From the NCBI RefSeq assembly GCF_030440555.1, contig NZ_CP047118.1, forward strand, positions 434,001-498,000: DNA of 64,000 nucleotides. The letters run 5' to 3'. The translations under genes and the position numbers were made by a program. Under the pieces are notes generated by a model. That model had not been told where the DNA came from and did no database searches. It saw only the letters and a program-made list of their open reading frames with translations. Shown in pieces: positions 8,792 through 19,963 of this stretch. Position 1 is the first letter of the stretch, and every line of letters starts with the position of its first letter. Origin of the DNA: Corynebacterium caspium DSM 44850. Lineage in GTDB: Bacteria > Actinomycetota > Actinomycetes > Mycobacteriales > Mycobacteriaceae.

Positions 8792-9430
8792 ATGAACCCC
8801 ATTTCAGGATCTTCGTTCCAGATGCCATCCTCCCGCTATGTTTTGCCACAATTTATTGAGCAAACCACTTACGGGCAACGGCAATCTGATCCTTATGCCA
8901 AGCTTTTCGATGAGCGCATTATCTTCTTAGGCACCCAGGTAGACGACACCTCCGCAAATGACATCATGGCCCAACTCTTGGTCCTAGAAGGCCAAGATCC
9001 CGACCGCGACATCACCATGTATATCAACAGCCCTGGTGGATCCTTCACTGCGATGACTGCTATCTACGACACCATGCAATATGTGCGCCCAGACGTACAA
9101 ACAGTATGCCTAGGGCAAGCAGCCTCGGCCGCTGCGGTGCTCCTAGCTGCCGGCACCCCCGGCAAGCGTGCAGCTTTGCCAAGTGCCCGCGTTTTGATCC
9201 ACCAGCCAGCCACTCAAGGAACCCAAGGACAGGTATCTGACCTTGAAATTCAGGCCGCTGAGATTGAACGCATGCGTCGCCAGATGGAAAATACTTTGGC
9301 CCGACACACCGGCAAAACCGCAGAACAGATTCGTATCGATACTGACCGCGATAAGATCCTAACTGCCGAACAAGCCAAGGAATACGGCATTATTGACCAA
9401 GTATTTGATTACCGCAAGCTAAACGGCTAA
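8792..9430 (+). CDS. clpP2: ATP-dependent Clp protease proteolytic subunit ClpP2
   Basis: Second subunit of the mixed ClpP1P2 peptidase. Catalytic residues appear as Ser112 (GQAASAA), His137 (LIHQPA) and Asp187 (TDRDKIL). The N-terminus of about 40 residues before the ERIIFLG core probably includes a processed propeptide, as known for actinobacterial ClpP. GAAGGAA (8777-8783) precedes the ATG. A terminator closes the two-gene operon. Confidence 0.96.
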   Translation: MNPISGSSFQMPSSRYVLPQFIEQTTYGQRQSDPYAKLFDERIIFLGTQVDDTSANDIMAQLLVLEGQDPDRDITMYINSPGGSFTAMTAIYDTMQYVRPDVQTVCLGQAASAAAVLLAAGTPGKRAALPSARVLIHQPATQGTQGQVSDLEIQAAEIERMRRQMENTLARHTGKTAEQIRIDTDRDKILTAEQAKEYGIIDQVFDYRKLNG

Positions 9431-9470
9431 ATAGCTGCACGGCTGCACTGGCTGGGCGACTCAAACCTCG

Positions 9471-9505
9471 AACCCGATTTTGCGTGAAGCAGAATCGGGT
9501 TTTTG
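9471..9505 (+). terminator. Rho-independent terminator after clpP2
   Basis: AACCCGATT (9471-9479) pairs with AATCGGGTT (9493-9501), extended by TTGC/GCA next to the loop, followed by TTTT. Confidence 0.85.
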
Positions 9506-9539
9506 CAATTATTAGCGCCGGTAAGAGTAAAAATAGTGT

Positions 9540-10169
9540 ATGGACCAACATATATTTAGCCCAGAAGAAGGATGGGGCGCTGCTCTTATTAAATACCTAG
9601 GCATTGAGCCTTGGCGGATTCCCATCGTAATAATTTCTGCGGTGGGAATCTATGCGGTGCTATACCTATTAGTGCGAGTTTTTGGAGCGCGCGTGCTTTC
9701 TACCTGGGGTTTGGTGGAAACCCTAGTGGTAGTAATGTGCGGGGCTGTGGCTGGCCGGGTAATTATTGGGCACCCGCCAACTTTGGCTGCAGGAGCTATA
9801 GGTCTCTGTACGCTAGTGCTGCTAGAAATCATTTTTGGAGCCTTAAAAACAACTCGGATGGGCAGATGGATGCTTGATCAGCCGCCTATTCTTATTTTGG
9901 CCCACGGAGAATTTTTAGATGTGCCCGCCGCAAAAATCCCCATCACCCTCGATGAGGTGTATACAGCCCTGCGCAAAGCCGGAATAGGCCGAATACAAGA
10001 TGTGCAAGCAATTATCGTAGAACCTACCGGCACCTTGTCGATCCTGCGTGCCGGAACCCCTATTGAAGCTGAAGTTTTACGCGGAGTACGCGGTGCGCAC
10101 CGCCTGTTTACTCACACCCCACATGGCAAAACCAGCACCGGCGATGACCACGGCGATAACCATATATAA
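9540..10169 (+). CDS. DUF421/YetF-family membrane protein
   Basis: A 209-residue protein with three hydrophobic segments in its first half (about residues 28-50, 57-77 and 82-102) and a soluble C-terminal part (about 125-190) that matches the YetF/DUF421 layout: a membrane anchor with a small cytoplasmic domain containing a run like PITLDEVYTALRKAGI and an xxVEPTGTLSI strand. Function in this family is unclear. No ribosome site precedes the ATG; TAAAAAT just upstream suggests a leaderless start. Its last 31 codons overlap the convergent MFS gene by 93 bases, which is unusual, so one of the two ends may be overextended. Confidence 0.75.
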   Translation: MDQHIFSPEEGWGAALIKYLGIEPWRIPIVIISAVGIYAVLYLLVRVFGARVLSTWGLVETLVVVMCGAVAGRVIIGHPPTLAAGAIGLCTLVLLEIIFGALKTTRMGRWMLDQPPILILAHGEFLDVPAAKIPITLDEVYTALRKAGIGRIQDVQAIIVEPTGTLSILRAGTPIEAEVLRGVRGAHRLFTHTPHGKTSTGDDHGDNHI

Positions 10170-11462
10170 AGACTGCGGCGTCCAACCTATATCAATCAAC
10201 CAGCCAATTATTGCCGGCGCTACCACCGCGCCCACCCGCGACGCTGCAATGGCAGCACCAACCCCAGTAGCCCGAATATCTGGGGAATAAGAAGCCGGAG
10301 TAATGGTATACATCCCGGTAACACAGCCATTTAAGAGCATCCCGACCAAAACCCCAATGCCAAAAGCTAAATAAGGCCAGGAAAGGGCCGCAATAAAGCC
10401 GCCTAAAGCCAGCGTGGAACACCCGGTGAAGACCATAAATATCGCCCGCGAAGAACGCAACGTAGTTAAGGCCCCAAATAATAAAGAACCTAAAGTGCCT
10501 CCCAGAGAAAGCGCAATACCGCCAAAAATTCCCTGATCGGGAGTCATACCAACCTGGATTAATAATTTGGGAGTCCAAGCTTGGGTCACGCTAAAAGCAA
10601 AAGTGACTAAACAAAAGGCCAGCCACAAATATAAGGTGGTGGCTAAAAAGCGGGTCGAAAATATGCTTTCGCGCAGGCCTTGCGTGGAGTTAGCAGGTGG
10701 CACAGAGCGTGCAGGTGGCGCAGCCACTGCAGCCGCGGGAGCCACCGCAGGCACCGCAGCCACCGCAGGTGCTGTCTTGCCAGCTGGTATCTGGGTATCT
10801 AGGCGAAAGCGTTGCGCAGTGCGCGCAATGGCTGCTTCCCAGCCAGGTGGGCGTCGGTAACGTAAATAATCGGTGGATTCGGGAAGAAAAATTACGATGA
10901 GACTGCCTACTAAAACTGTCAGCAGTGCCCCGATGCCATAGACAGCGCGCCATCCCCAAGTGGGAATGATTTCTGCAGATACTAGCCCACAAATAGCTGC
11001 ACCTATGCCATAACCGGAGGCGTAGATACTCATGGCTAAACCGCGGTAGCGCAATGAGGAAAACTCGCTTGTCACCACGGTTATGCAGGCTAGAATGCCG
11101 CCCACCCCGATGCCCGTAAATAACCTAAATAGCAGTAGCTCAAAATAGGAATCTGCGTAGGCAGTGGCACTTAATCCCAGCAAATCTACCAGGAGGGAAA
11201 CTATAATTAAGCGCTTGCGTCCCCATCTATCAGCGGCTGGGCCACAAGCTACTGAGCCGATGCCCATGCCTAGCAGTGCGGCGGAAAATAGCCATCCTAG
11301 TTCTAAGGAAGTTAAACCAAATTCGGCGCTCACCGCATGTGCAGTAAAAGCCATAGCTACCAGGTCAAAGCCATCTAAAGAGTTAAGTACGGCAGCTAAT
11401 CCAATAATGAACCACTGATAAGTGGACATCCGGGAGAAGTCAATTAGGGCACGAATGTCCAC
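10077..11462 (-). CDS. MFS transporter, aromatic acid:H+ symporter (AAHS) type
   Basis: A 461-residue 12-helix carrier. The first helix holds LNSLDGFDLVAMAF, the AAHS signature (DGxD) of PcaK/BenK-type importers, and the loop between helices 2 and 3 holds GPAADRWGRKR. An odd feature is an Ala/Pro-rich low-complexity stretch in the central cytoplasmic loop (about residues 226-256), encoded by CACCGC-like DNA repeats. A GTG start is read at 11462. The tautomerase gene lies 33 bases upstream on the same strand, so the pair is probably an operon for uptake and metabolism of an aromatic acid or its ring-cleavage product. In C. glutamicum a benzoate carrier gene sits at this same place beside clpP2. 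Confidence 0.85.
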   Translation of the reverse strand: MDIRALIDFSRMSTYQWFIIGLAAVLNSLDGFDLVAMAFTAHAVSAEFGLTSLELGWLFSAALLGMGIGSVACGPAADRWGRKRLIIVSLLVDLLGLSATAYADSYFELLLFRLFTGIGVGGILACITVVTSEFSSLRYRGLAMSIYASGYGIGAAICGLVSAEIIPTWGWRAVYGIGALLTVLVGSLIVIFLPESTDYLRYRRPPGWEAAIARTAQRFRLDTQIPAGKTAPAVAAVPAVAPAAAVAAPPARSVPPANSTQGLRESIFSTRFLATTLYLWLAFCLVTFAFSVTQAWTPKLLIQVGMTPDQGIFGGIALSLGGTLGSLLFGALTTLRSSRAIFMVFTGCSTLALGGFIAALSWPYLAFGIGVLVGMLLNGCVTGMYTITPASYSPDIRATGVGAAIAASRVGAVVAPAIIGWLIDIGWTPQSLYMVIAVVIAGAGFAMWGVSKQAVRTAYSA

Positions 11463-11495
11463 TATGAGGAGCTCTTTTCAAATTAGGGAAAGCGC

Positions 11496-11681
11496 TTAGC
11501 TTTCGCTTTTAAGTTTGCCGGCCACAGCTAGGTGGGTGTGCGGAATCTGGTTCACAATTACAGTGACTGCCGATTCCGGGGCGTTTAAGGTAGCAGAGGT
11601 AGTTTTAATAACTTCACGGATGAAGTTCTCTACCATTTCATCAGAACGGCCAGCGGCAATAGATACATGGAGAATAGGCAT
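11496..11681 (-). CDS. 4-oxalocrotonate tautomerase-like protein
   Basis: After removal of Met the 61-residue protein starts with Pro1 (MPILHVSIAAGRSDE), the catalytic base of the 4-oxalocrotonate tautomerase superfamily, and the remaining pattern (small beta-alpha-beta unit, about 60 residues) fits the hexameric class. I chose the ATG at 11681, which has AGGAG nine bases upstream; a longer frame adds 20 unsupported residues. It leads the AAHS carrier gene. No other meta-cleavage gene is present nearby, so the true substrate is open. Confidence 0.88.
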   Translation of the reverse strand: MPILHVSIAAGRSDEMVENFIREVIKTTSATLNAPESAVTVIVNQIPHTHLAVAGKLKSES

Positions 11682-11995
11682 AGTTTGAACTCCTGGGGGT
11701 TGTGGGGTTAAAGATATTAAAGTAATTATGTGCGTTTGCACACGGTTACTTGGCCTCTATACTAGATTGCTTTGGCAAAGCTTAGCTAGCTGGGAAGTTG
11801 TCGAGGGAATTTTTGGCTGTTTTTCCGGTTGATACCTATAGTTCGTCGCGATTGCTGTAAACCGGCTAGAGTAGGGCCAAAGATCATCAATCTAGATCAA
11901 CTAATCCGTGGTGCCGGTAGCTTTATTGCTGGTGGACGGTAAATTCTTAGTTTCACATTAAATTCACGCGAGGAAGAGCGGATAGTCACAGACTT
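11682..11995. other. Divergent regulatory spacer, tautomerase / clpX
   Basis: About 310 bases without a gene. Near the tautomerase side, TGTGCGTTTGCACA at 11729-11742 is an inverted repeat (5-bp arms) about 50 bases before the tautomerase start, a possible operator for an absent regulator. The clpX promoter lies in the middle. Confidence 0.5.
11813..11842 (+). promoter_or_regulatory. Likely clpX promoter
   Basis: TTGGCT (11813-11818) and TATAGT (11837-11842) are spaced by 18 bases. Transcription from here would give a leader of about 150 bases before clpX. Confidence 0.45.
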
Positions 11996-13282
11996 ATGTC
12001 ACATATGCAAGAAAGCGCCGACCTCTTAAAATGCTCTTTTTGTGGCAAGAGCCAGAAACAGGTTAAGAAACTTATTGCAGGTGGTGGGGTGTATATCTGC
12101 GATGAATGCATTGAATTATGCAATGAAATCATCGAAGAAGAACTAAGCGCTGCGGCTGAATCCACCCACGATGAAGATCAAACCTTGCCTAAACCCTCGC
12201 GGATTAGAGCCTTTCTGGATGAATATGTAGTGGGCCAAGATGCCGCGAAACGGGTATTATCGGTGGCTGTTTATAACCACTATAAGCGGATCCGGGAAGT
12301 AGAAACCCCGGCTGGATCTGCAGGTATCCGACGCCATGACGATGATATTGAGATCGCTAAATCCAATATTTTGCTGTTGGGACCCACCGGCTCTGGCAAA
12401 ACATATTTAGCCCAAACTTTGGCCCGAATCCTAGACGTTCCCTTCGCGATTGCCGATGCTACCTCGCTTACCGAGGCTGGCTACGTCGGTGAAGACGTGG
12501 AAAATATTTTGCTCAAGCTTTTGCAATCAGCCGATTATGATGTGCACAAAGCTAGCCACGGCATTATTTATGTAGATGAGATCGATAAGATTTCGCGTAA
12601 ATCTGATAATCCCTCTATCACTCGCGATGTTTCCGGGGAAGGTGTGCAGCAAGCACTGCTAAAAATCCTGGAAGGCACGACAGCCTCGATCCCGCCACAG
12701 GGTGGTCGCAAGCACCCCAACCAGGAATTCATCCAGCTAGATACTTCCAATGTGCTCTTTATTGTGGCCGGTGCTTTTGCTGGCTTGGATAAGGTGATTC
12801 AAGACCGCGTAGGTAAAAAAGGCCTGGGCTTTGGGGCGGAAATTGAAACCGCTAAAGAACGTGCTGAACGCGATATTTTCGCACAGGTACAGCCAGAAGA
12901 TTTAGTAAAATTTGGGCTAATCCCCGAATTTATCGGACGGCTCCCAATTGTGGCCACCGTGGAAAATCTAGATCACGAATCCCTAATTGCCGTCCTCACG
13001 CAGCCACGCAATGCTTTAGTAAAGCAATATCAGCGCCTCTTTGAAATCGACGGGGTAGAACTGCACTTTGAAAAAGCAGCCCTAGAAGAAATCGCCGATA
13101 AAGCCCTAAAACGTGGCACCGGTGCCCGTGGATTGCGGGCGATCATGGAAGAACTACTAGTGCCCGTGATGTATGAAATTCCAGATTTGGACTATTTAGG
13201 CACGCTCACCATTACCGCCCCGATGGTGCGCGGAGAAGCCGAAATGCTAGTTGAGAAACTACCAGCGGAGAAATCCGCGTAG
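11996..13282 (+). CDS. clpX: ATP-dependent unfoldase ClpX
   Basis: AAA+ hexamer that recognises tagged proteins, unfolds them and feeds them to ClpP1P2. The N-terminal zinc finger has Cys13, Cys16, Cys35 and Cys38 (CSFC and CDEC). Walker A GPTGSGKT is at 128-135, the pore loop follows at GYVGED, and Walker B is in [11 protein letters not shown]. Length 428 matches the family. The ATG at 11996 lacks a close ribosome site; the ATG at 12005 is an alternative and costs three residues. It is separated from clpP1P2 by the accessory patch, as in C. glutamicum. Confidence 0.96.
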   Translation: MSHMQESADLLKCSFCGKSQKQVKKLIAGGGVYICDECIELCNEIIEEELSAAAESTHDEDQTLPKPSRIRAFLDEYVVGQDAAKRVLSVAVYNHYKRIREVETPAGSAGIRRHDDDIEIAKSNILLLGPTGSGKTYLAQTLARILDVPFAIADATSLTEAGYVGEDVENILLKLLQSADYDVHKASHGIIYVDEIDKISRKSDNPSITRDVSGEGVQQALLKILEGTTASIPPQGGRKHPNQEFIQLDTSNVLFIVAGAFAGLDKVIQDRVGKKGLGFGAEIETAKERAERDIFAQVQPEDLVKFGLIPEFIGRLPIVATVENLDHESLIAVLTQPRNALVKQYQRLFEIDGVELHFEKAALEEIADKALKRGTGARGLRAIMEELLVPVMYEIPDLDYLGTLTITAPMVRGEAEMLVEKLPAEKSA

Positions 13283-13350
13283 CTGCCGCGAGCGCGAGCG
13301 CCACCGCAGCGGGCCACCGCAGCCACCGCGAGCTCGGCCCCGCGAGCACC
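13280..13350. repeat. GC-rich CACCGC / GCGAGC simple repeat
   Basis: Directly after the clpX stop the DNA becomes a GC-rich low-complexity tract made of GCCACCGCAG- and CGCGAGC-like units. The same GCCACCGCAGCCACCGC words recur at 10690-10780 inside the MFS linker and at 48255-48292, so this is one member of a repeat family in the window. Confidence 0.65.
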
Positions 13351-13360
13351 CCAAACTAAA

Positions 13361-13402
13361 AAAGCCGGAAACAGTGCGTATCACCACTGTTTCCGGCTCT
13401 TT
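13361..13402. terminator. Bidirectional terminator between clpX and tetR
   Basis: AGCCGGAAACAGTG (13363-13376) and CACTGTTTCCGGCT (13385-13398) form a perfect 14-bp stem with an 8-base loop. T-rich flanks occur on both strands (CTCTTTCT on plus, a T-run on minus), which suits the convergent genes. Confidence 0.88.
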
Positions 13403-13412
13403 CTGTAGGTAT

Positions 13413-14228
13413 TTATTCGCCGTAGATTGAGAACCCAAGATCGGTAGCATCGTCTTCAAATTCCGCGTAGATAGTTTGGTTATTATCAGTATTATCTACA
13501 TGTGAAGGGGTGGCTTCGATATAAGATTCCTTGCCCGTATTAGGCATATTGGAAGTCAAGAAAGCCAAGGTGGCATCGACAGCCATGCGTTGAATGCCTG
13601 CGATATTTGCCTCCAGAGCTGGATCTACTCCGAAAATATTATCTACTAGCGCAGCTTGGGAAGCTTGGCGATAGCAAATGGAGGTAATTAGGAAGAAAAC
13701 ATCAAAAGCAGAGATCCCAGGGCGGAAAGCGCCGGCGTCTTGGCCAAGCATCAGGAGGCGTTCCAAGGGCAGAATCAACCGCGATTGATCAAATACGGGG
13801 TTTTCTTCCCGCAGGTCGAGGATTTCTTGCACATTTTCCATTTGGATCATGGCCACCGCATCGGGTTGGGCAATGAAATTTTGGTAAAGTGCTTCCACAA
13901 TTTTCCGGACGCCCTCTACCGGGATAGCGGAATCTAGTTCTAACCTCTCTGGGGTGGGGTAGAGGCGAGTCACAGCTTCGGCGACCACCATCTTATAAAG
14001 ACCGCGCTTATCGCCGAAATAGTAGTGGATCATGCGTTTAGACATGCCAGATTCGCGGGCAATATGTTCTAGTTTTGCATCTGAGTAGCTCTTGCGAGAG
14101 AAGGCTTTAAGAGCTACTTCCACCACATCGGCAGGGGTGGGTGCAGTCCCGGTTCCGGTGATCTCCGATTCAACAGGGATAGTAGGGGGGAGTGGGCGTT
14201 CCGACGAGTGAGCATCAATTTCAGCCAT
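13413..14228 (-). CDS. TetR-family transcriptional regulator
   Basis: A 271-residue repressor-type protein. The helix-turn-helix occupies about residues 33-80, with the pattern HIARESGMSKRMIHYYFGDKRGLY diagnostic for TetR. A long N-terminal stretch (about 30 residues) and an acidic C-terminal tail (about 235-271) extend the usual 200-residue core. It lies divergent from mdh with 362 bases between them, as does a tetR gene next to mdh in C. glutamicum. The ligand and targets are unknown. TTGGCA-N9-TGCCAA (14295-14315) in the shared spacer is a candidate autoregulatory site. Confidence 0.9.
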   Translation of the reverse strand: MAEIDAHSSERPLPPTIPVESEITGTGTAPTPADVVEVALKAFSRKSYSDAKLEHIARESGMSKRMIHYYFGDKRGLYKMVVAEAVTRLYPTPERLELDSAIPVEGVRKIVEALYQNFIAQPDAVAMIQMENVQEILDLREENPVFDQSRLILPLERLLMLGQDAGAFRPGISAFDVFFLITSICYRQASQAALVDNIFGVDPALEANIAGIQRMAVDATLAFLTSNMPNTGKESYIEATPSHVDNTDNNQTIYAEFEDDATDLGFSIYGE

Positions 14229-15565
<1,337 letters not shown>

Positions 15566-15571
15566 CAGCCC

Positions 15572-17128
15572 CTAGTGCTGCTTAGCTGGCACTCCGCGGC
15601 GTCCCACCAGCCAATAGATCACCGCTAAAACAGTGCAACACAGCATTAAGGCGGTGATCGTGCTGTAACTAATGGCTGCAGCATGGGACCAAATATCTAC
15701 CGTGGCTACTGATTTATCGCCGATAAGGGTGAAAAATAGGCCGGTCATCATGGCAGTTCCAATAGCAGTACTTATGCGTTGCACCGTTTGGATGACCCCG
15801 CCGGCGACTCCGCCTTGGATTGTTGGAACATCTTGCATTGCTTGGGTTTGATTTATAGAGGCCATGCTGCCTTGGCCAAAGCCTTGGATGGCAAAGCCCA
15901 CACTTAAAGTCCAGGGGCTCCAACCATGGGGCACCATAAGTGCACACATACCGGCAGAGAAAACTCCCACAGTGATACAGCTAACTGCAAAAGCTTGTAA
16001 GCCTGGGCCATGGGTGATGGCATGTTTCCCAGCCCACAGGGAGGCCACTGCGGCAGCTATGGCATTAGGTACACAAATTAAGGCTGCCAGCATGGCACTT
16101 TTGCCTAAACCTTCTTGCAAGTAGATGGCAGCAATGGCAAAAACTGAGGTGATGCCCAAAAAATTCAGGGCAGCAATACCTACGTTAAAACTAAATGAAG
16201 ATAGCCCGAATAATCCCAAATCCACTACCGGGGCACGGCCGCGCCGGGCATAAGCGCGTTCCCATAACACCCACGACACTCCACCAATTGTGGCCACCAG
16301 CAGGAGCCACCACCGCCACGGATGGTTGTGCAGCATGAAGGGCAGCATTAGCAGCACTACAGAGACACTCAGCAGGGCCATGCCAAAGGGATCTAGATCA
16401 ACTTTGGGACGCGAGGTAGCGGCATTGGGATGTCGTCGGGAGGAAACAGTGCGGAAAGGCAGCCAGCGCCAGGCGGCGATGGTGCCGATGATGCCCAAGG
16501 GGAGGTTAATAATAAAGGAGGCTCGCCAACCGTTATCGGCGCCCAAAATAGTTATTAAGGCGCCCGTCATAAGAGGCCCTAAGGCCACCGATACTGAAAT
16601 CGCAAAACCTACCAGGGCAAAGGCTTTGGCCCGGGCTTGGCCTTGGAAATATTGCTGGATTAATCCGGTTACTTGCGGGGAATAAATACCTGCTGCCAAG
16701 CCTTGGAAAATACGCAAAATATTTAGCAAAGTGGGATCGTGCACTAGCCCGCAGGAAGTAGAAAAAAGACTAAATAGAATCAGCCCGCCTACAAATACTT
16801 CCGCACGGCCAAAAATATCGCCCACGCGACCAGCTGGCACCAGGCTAAGCCCCAGAGCAAGAGCGTATCCGGAGAGCACCCACTGCAATTGGCTGGGGCT
16901 AGCATGCACACTGTGGGCAATTGAACTAAGTGCCACATTCACCGAGCTCACTTGGAAAAGCGCCATGGCCAGGGGAATTAGCACCACAAATAAAATTAAT
17001 TGGCGGTTATATTGGCGCTCACTCCCAGGTATGGAAATCCACTTGGAATCATTTTCATGTGGGGTGGGTGAAGGGTTAGCACGGGCCACCGCAGGTTCCT
17101 CTCCTAAGTGGGTAGACACAAACACCAC
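15572..17128 (-). CDS. MFS transporter, DHA2 (14-helix) drug:H+ antiporter type
   Basis: Proton-coupled exporter with about 14 hydrophobic segments. Motif A-like text GRVGDIFGRAEVF follows helix 2, and the antiporter motif C-like stretch VGFAISVSVALGPLMTGAL lies in helix 5. I chose the GTG at 17128 because GGGAG lies seven bases upstream; the frame stays open further but would then run through valS. That leaves about 518 residues, normal for DHA2. It is divergent from valS with about 30 bases between start codons, so the two promoters must overlap. The exported substrate is unknown. Confidence 0.85.
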   Translation of the reverse strand: MVFVSTHLGEEPAVARANPSPTPHENDSKWISIPGSERQYNRQLILFVVLIPLAMALFQVSSVNVALSSIAHSVHASPSQLQWVLSGYALALGLSLVPAGRVGDIFGRAEVFVGGLILFSLFSTSCGLVHDPTLLNILRIFQGLAAGIYSPQVTGLIQQYFQGQARAKAFALVGFAISVSVALGPLMTGALITILGADNGWRASFIINLPLGIIGTIAAWRWLPFRTVSSRRHPNAATSRPKVDLDPFGMALLSVSVVLLMLPFMLHNHPWRWWLLLVATIGGVSWVLWERAYARRGRAPVVDLGLFGLSSFSFNVGIAALNFLGITSVFAIAAIYLQEGLGKSAMLAALICVPNAIAAAVASLWAGKHAITHGPGLQAFAVSCITVGVFSAGMCALMVPHGWSPWTLSVGFAIQGFGQGSMASINQTQAMQDVPTIQGGVAGGVIQTVQRISTAIGTAMMTGLFFTLIGDKSVATVDIWSHAAAISYSTITALMLCCTVLAVIYWLVGRRGVPAKQH

Positions 17129-17161
17129 GATGCTACTCCCAGTGGCTAGGATCCAGTGGCT

Positions 17162-19963
17162 ATGATGGACGGCGTGACTGACCAGAATACTTCCGTACCT
17201 GCCCATTCCGCGCCAAAAGCTGCCACTGCCACGGCCAGCGCTGCTACTGCTGGTGCTGCTAAAGCTGCTGCCGCGGCGATTCAAACCCGGGTGGATCGTC
17301 TCCCGCAGAGTTGGGATCCTAAAGCTTTTGAGTCCAAGCTTTATAAACGGTGGGTAGATAAGGGCTATTTCACCGCTGATGCTCATAGTGATAAGCCCCC
17401 ATTTTCGATTGTGTTGCCGCCGCCAAATGTAACTGGCCAGTTGCATATGGGACATGCCCTTGACCACACACTTATGGATTGCATCGCCCGGCGCAAACGC
17501 ATGCAGGGTTATGAAGTTTTGTGGTTGCCTGGCATGGATCACGCAGGTATTGCCACTCAAACAAAAGTGGAGGCTTTGCTGAAGGAAACTGAAGGCAAGG
17601 ATCGTTATGATTATGGCCGCGAAGAATTCATTTCCAGGGTGTGGGAGTGGAAAGAAGAATTCGGCGGCCATATTCGCCAGCAAATGCAAGCAATTGGCGA
17701 TTCCGTGGATTGGAGCCGCGAACGTTTCACGCTGGATGAAAAATTAGCGCGTGCTGTCCAAACCATCTTTAAGCAGCTTTTCGATGCCGGACTAATTTAC
17801 CGGGCGCATCGTTTGGTTAACTGGTCACCTTCTTTGCGCACTGCGGTTTCTGATATTGAGGTGGTTTATAAAGACGTAGAAGGCGAGCTAGTTAGCTTCC
17901 GCTATGGCTCAATGAACGATGATGAGCCACACCTAGTGGTGGCTACTACCCGTATTGAAACCATGCTGGGTGACGTCGCTATTGCCGTGCACCCTGAAGA
18001 TGAGCGTTACCAACATTTAGTGGGCAAGACGTTGGCGCATCCTTTCCGCGATGATCTGGAATTAAAGATTATTGCCGATGAATATGTCGATCCAGAGTTT
18101 GGTACGGGGGCAGTTAAGATCACTCCCGCCCATGACCCTAATGACTACGCAATTGGGTTGCGACATCATTTAGATATGCCCACCATTATGGATGCTGGGG
18201 GGCGTATTGCTGACACAGGTACTCGCTTTGATGGATTGACCAGGGAAGAAGCCCGCATCGCTTTGCGAGAAGCGCTAGCAGAGCAAGGCCGTATTGTGAA
18301 AGAAATCCGGCCCTATGTGCACTCTGTTGGGCACTCTGAGCGTTCGGGGGAAGCCATTGAGCCGCGGCTTTCTTTGCAGTGGTTTGTAAAAGTTGCAGAA
18401 TTAGCCAAGATGTCCGGAGAGGCCGTACGCAGCGGCGATACCGTAATTCACCCCAAGAGCGCAGAACCGCGCTATTTCGAGTGGGTGGATAATATGCACG
18501 ATTGGACGATATCTCGTCAGCTGTGGTGGGGGCATCGAATTCCAATTTGGTATGGCCCCAACGGCGAAGTAGTTTGCTGTGGCCCAGATGAAGAACCTCC
18601 AGCAGGCTATGAGCAAGATCCAGATGTGCTAGATACCTGGTTTAGTTCAGCACTTTGGCCATTTTCCACCATGGGTTGGCCAGAAAGTACCCCTGATCTG
18701 GCCCGTTTCTACCCAGTATCAGTACTAGTTACTGCCTATGACATTTTATTCTTCTGGGTAGCGCGCATGATGATGTTTGGTACTTTTGCCGCTAAGACCA
18801 CCCCGGAAATTTTGGGCACCGGGGTAGAGGGTCGTCCGCAAATTCCTTTTAAAGATCTCTTCTTGCATGGTTTAGTTCGTGATGAACATGGCCGCAAAAT
18901 GTCTAAATCATTAGGCAATGGCATTAATCCCATGGATTGGGTGGAGCGCTTTGGTGCCGATGCTTTGCGCTTTACCTTAGCCCGCGGTGCTAACCCTGGA
19001 GTAGATCTTCCAGTGGGTGAAGATCACGCCCAAAGTTCTCGTAATTTTGCAACCAAACTGTTTAATGCCACGCGTTTTGCGCTGCTAAACGGTGCCGAAG
19101 TTCCTGCTCCAGGCGAGCTACCTCCCCGTGCAGAGCTAACCGATGCCGACCGTTGGATTCTAGACCGCCTAGAAGAAGTACGCAGCCGGGTAGATGCCAA
19201 TTTTGAGGCTTATCAATTTGCCCGCGCCAATGAAGAGCTCTACTCCTTTACCTGGGGTGAACTCTGTGACTGGTATTTAGAAATTGCCAAGACCCAGATT
19301 CCGCGCGGAGAACTAGATACTCGTGGGCGTACTACCCAGCTAGTTTTGGGCCGCGTACTTGATGTGGTCTTGCGGCTACTTCATCCGGCAATGCCTTTTG
19401 TTACCGAAGTTTTGTGGACTGCACTAACTGAGCAAGAATCTGTAGTAACCGCAGCATGGCCTACTGAAGCTGATACCAACGGTGGGGTAGCAACAGATGA
19501 AATTGCAGCCCGGCGCATAGCAGATGCTGAGAAACTAGTGACTGAATTGCGTCGTTTCCGCGCTGACCAGGGTGTTAAGCCTTCGCAGCGGGTTCCTGCC
19601 CAAATGGATCTAGCAGCAGCAGACCTGCTAGAACAAGAAGAAATGATTCGGGCATTTGGTCGATTGGAGCAACCAGCAGCAGATTTTAAGGCTTCTGCAA
19701 GTATCGAAATTCGCCTAAGCACTACAACTTTGGAGGTAACTCTTGATACCTCTGAAACAGTAGATAAAGAGGCCGAACGCAAGCGCTTAGAAAAAGATTT
19801 AACAGCTGCCCAAAAAGAACTAGATACCACCGGGGCTAAACTTAGCAATCCTAATTTTGTGGACCGCGCCCCGGAGGCAGTGGTAGCCGCCATGAAGGAA
19901 CGCCGCCAGATTGCCCAAGAAGAGTTCCAGCGTATTAGCGCCCGTTTGGAGGCCCTAGCCTAG
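17162..19963 (+). CDS. valS: Valyl-tRNA synthetase
   Basis: Class I synthetase charging tRNA-Val. The HIGH motif appears as HMGH about 100 residues in, KMSKS in [10 protein letters not shown] near residue 580, an editing domain lies between, and a C-terminal coiled coil ends the 930-residue protein. The N-terminus has an Ala-rich extension of about 40 residues before the conserved core ([12 protein letters not shown]). Start choice is uncertain: GTG at 17156 and ATGs at 17162 and 17165 share a frame, and no ribosome site is visible; TAGGAT at 17147-17152 would fit a leaderless transcript. The stop overlaps the folC start by one base. Confidence 0.95.
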   Translation: MMDGVTDQNTSVPAHSAPKAATATASAATAGAAKAAAAAIQTRVDRLPQSWDPKAFESKLYKRWVDKGYFTADAHSDKPPFSIVLPPPNVTGQLHMGHALDHTLMDCIARRKRMQGYEVLWLPGMDHAGIATQTKVEALLKETEGKDRYDYGREEFISRVWEWKEEFGGHIRQQMQAIGDSVDWSRERFTLDEKLARAVQTIFKQLFDAGLIYRAHRLVNWSPSLRTAVSDIEVVYKDVEGELVSFRYGSMNDDEPHLVVATTRIETMLGDVAIAVHPEDERYQHLVGKTLAHPFRDDLELKIIADEYVDPEFGTGAVKITPAHDPNDYAIGLRHHLDMPTIMDAGGRIADTGTRFDGLTREEARIALREALAEQGRIVKEIRPYVHSVGHSERSGEAIEPRLSLQWFVKVAELAKMSGEAVRSGDTVIHPKSAEPRYFEWVDNMHDWTISRQLWWGHRIPIWYGPNGEVVCCGPDEEPPAGYEQDPDVLDTWFSSALWPFSTMGWPESTPDLARFYPVSVLVTAYDILFFWVARMMMFGTFAAKTTPEILGTGVEGRPQIPFKDLFLHGLVRDEHGRKMSKSLGNGINPMDWVERFGADALRFTLARGANPGVDLPVGEDHAQSSRNFATKLFNATRFALLNGAEVPAPGELPPRAELTDADRWILDRLEEVRSRVDANFEAYQFARANEELYSFTWGELCDWYLEIAKTQIPRGELDTRGRTTQLVLGRVLDVVLRLLHPAMPFVTEVLWTALTEQESVVTAAWPTEADTNGGVATDEIAARRIADAEKLVTELRRFRADQGVKPSQRVPAQMDLAAADLLEQEEMIRAFGRLEQPAADFKASASIEIRLSTTTLEVTLDTSETVDKEAERKRLEKDLTAAQKELDTTGAKLSNPNFVDRAPEAVVAAMKERRQIAQEEFQRISARLEALA

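Noticed and set aside
10077..10169. Frameshift as cause of the overlap between the YetF-like and MFS genes
   Set aside because: Both reading frames carry plausible family ends and no obvious broken motif, so a plain convergent overlap is kept.
17129..17689. Longer N-terminus of the DHA2 carrier
   Set aside because: It would be encoded opposite valS and has no carrier-like features; the GTG at 17128 has a suitable GGGAG.
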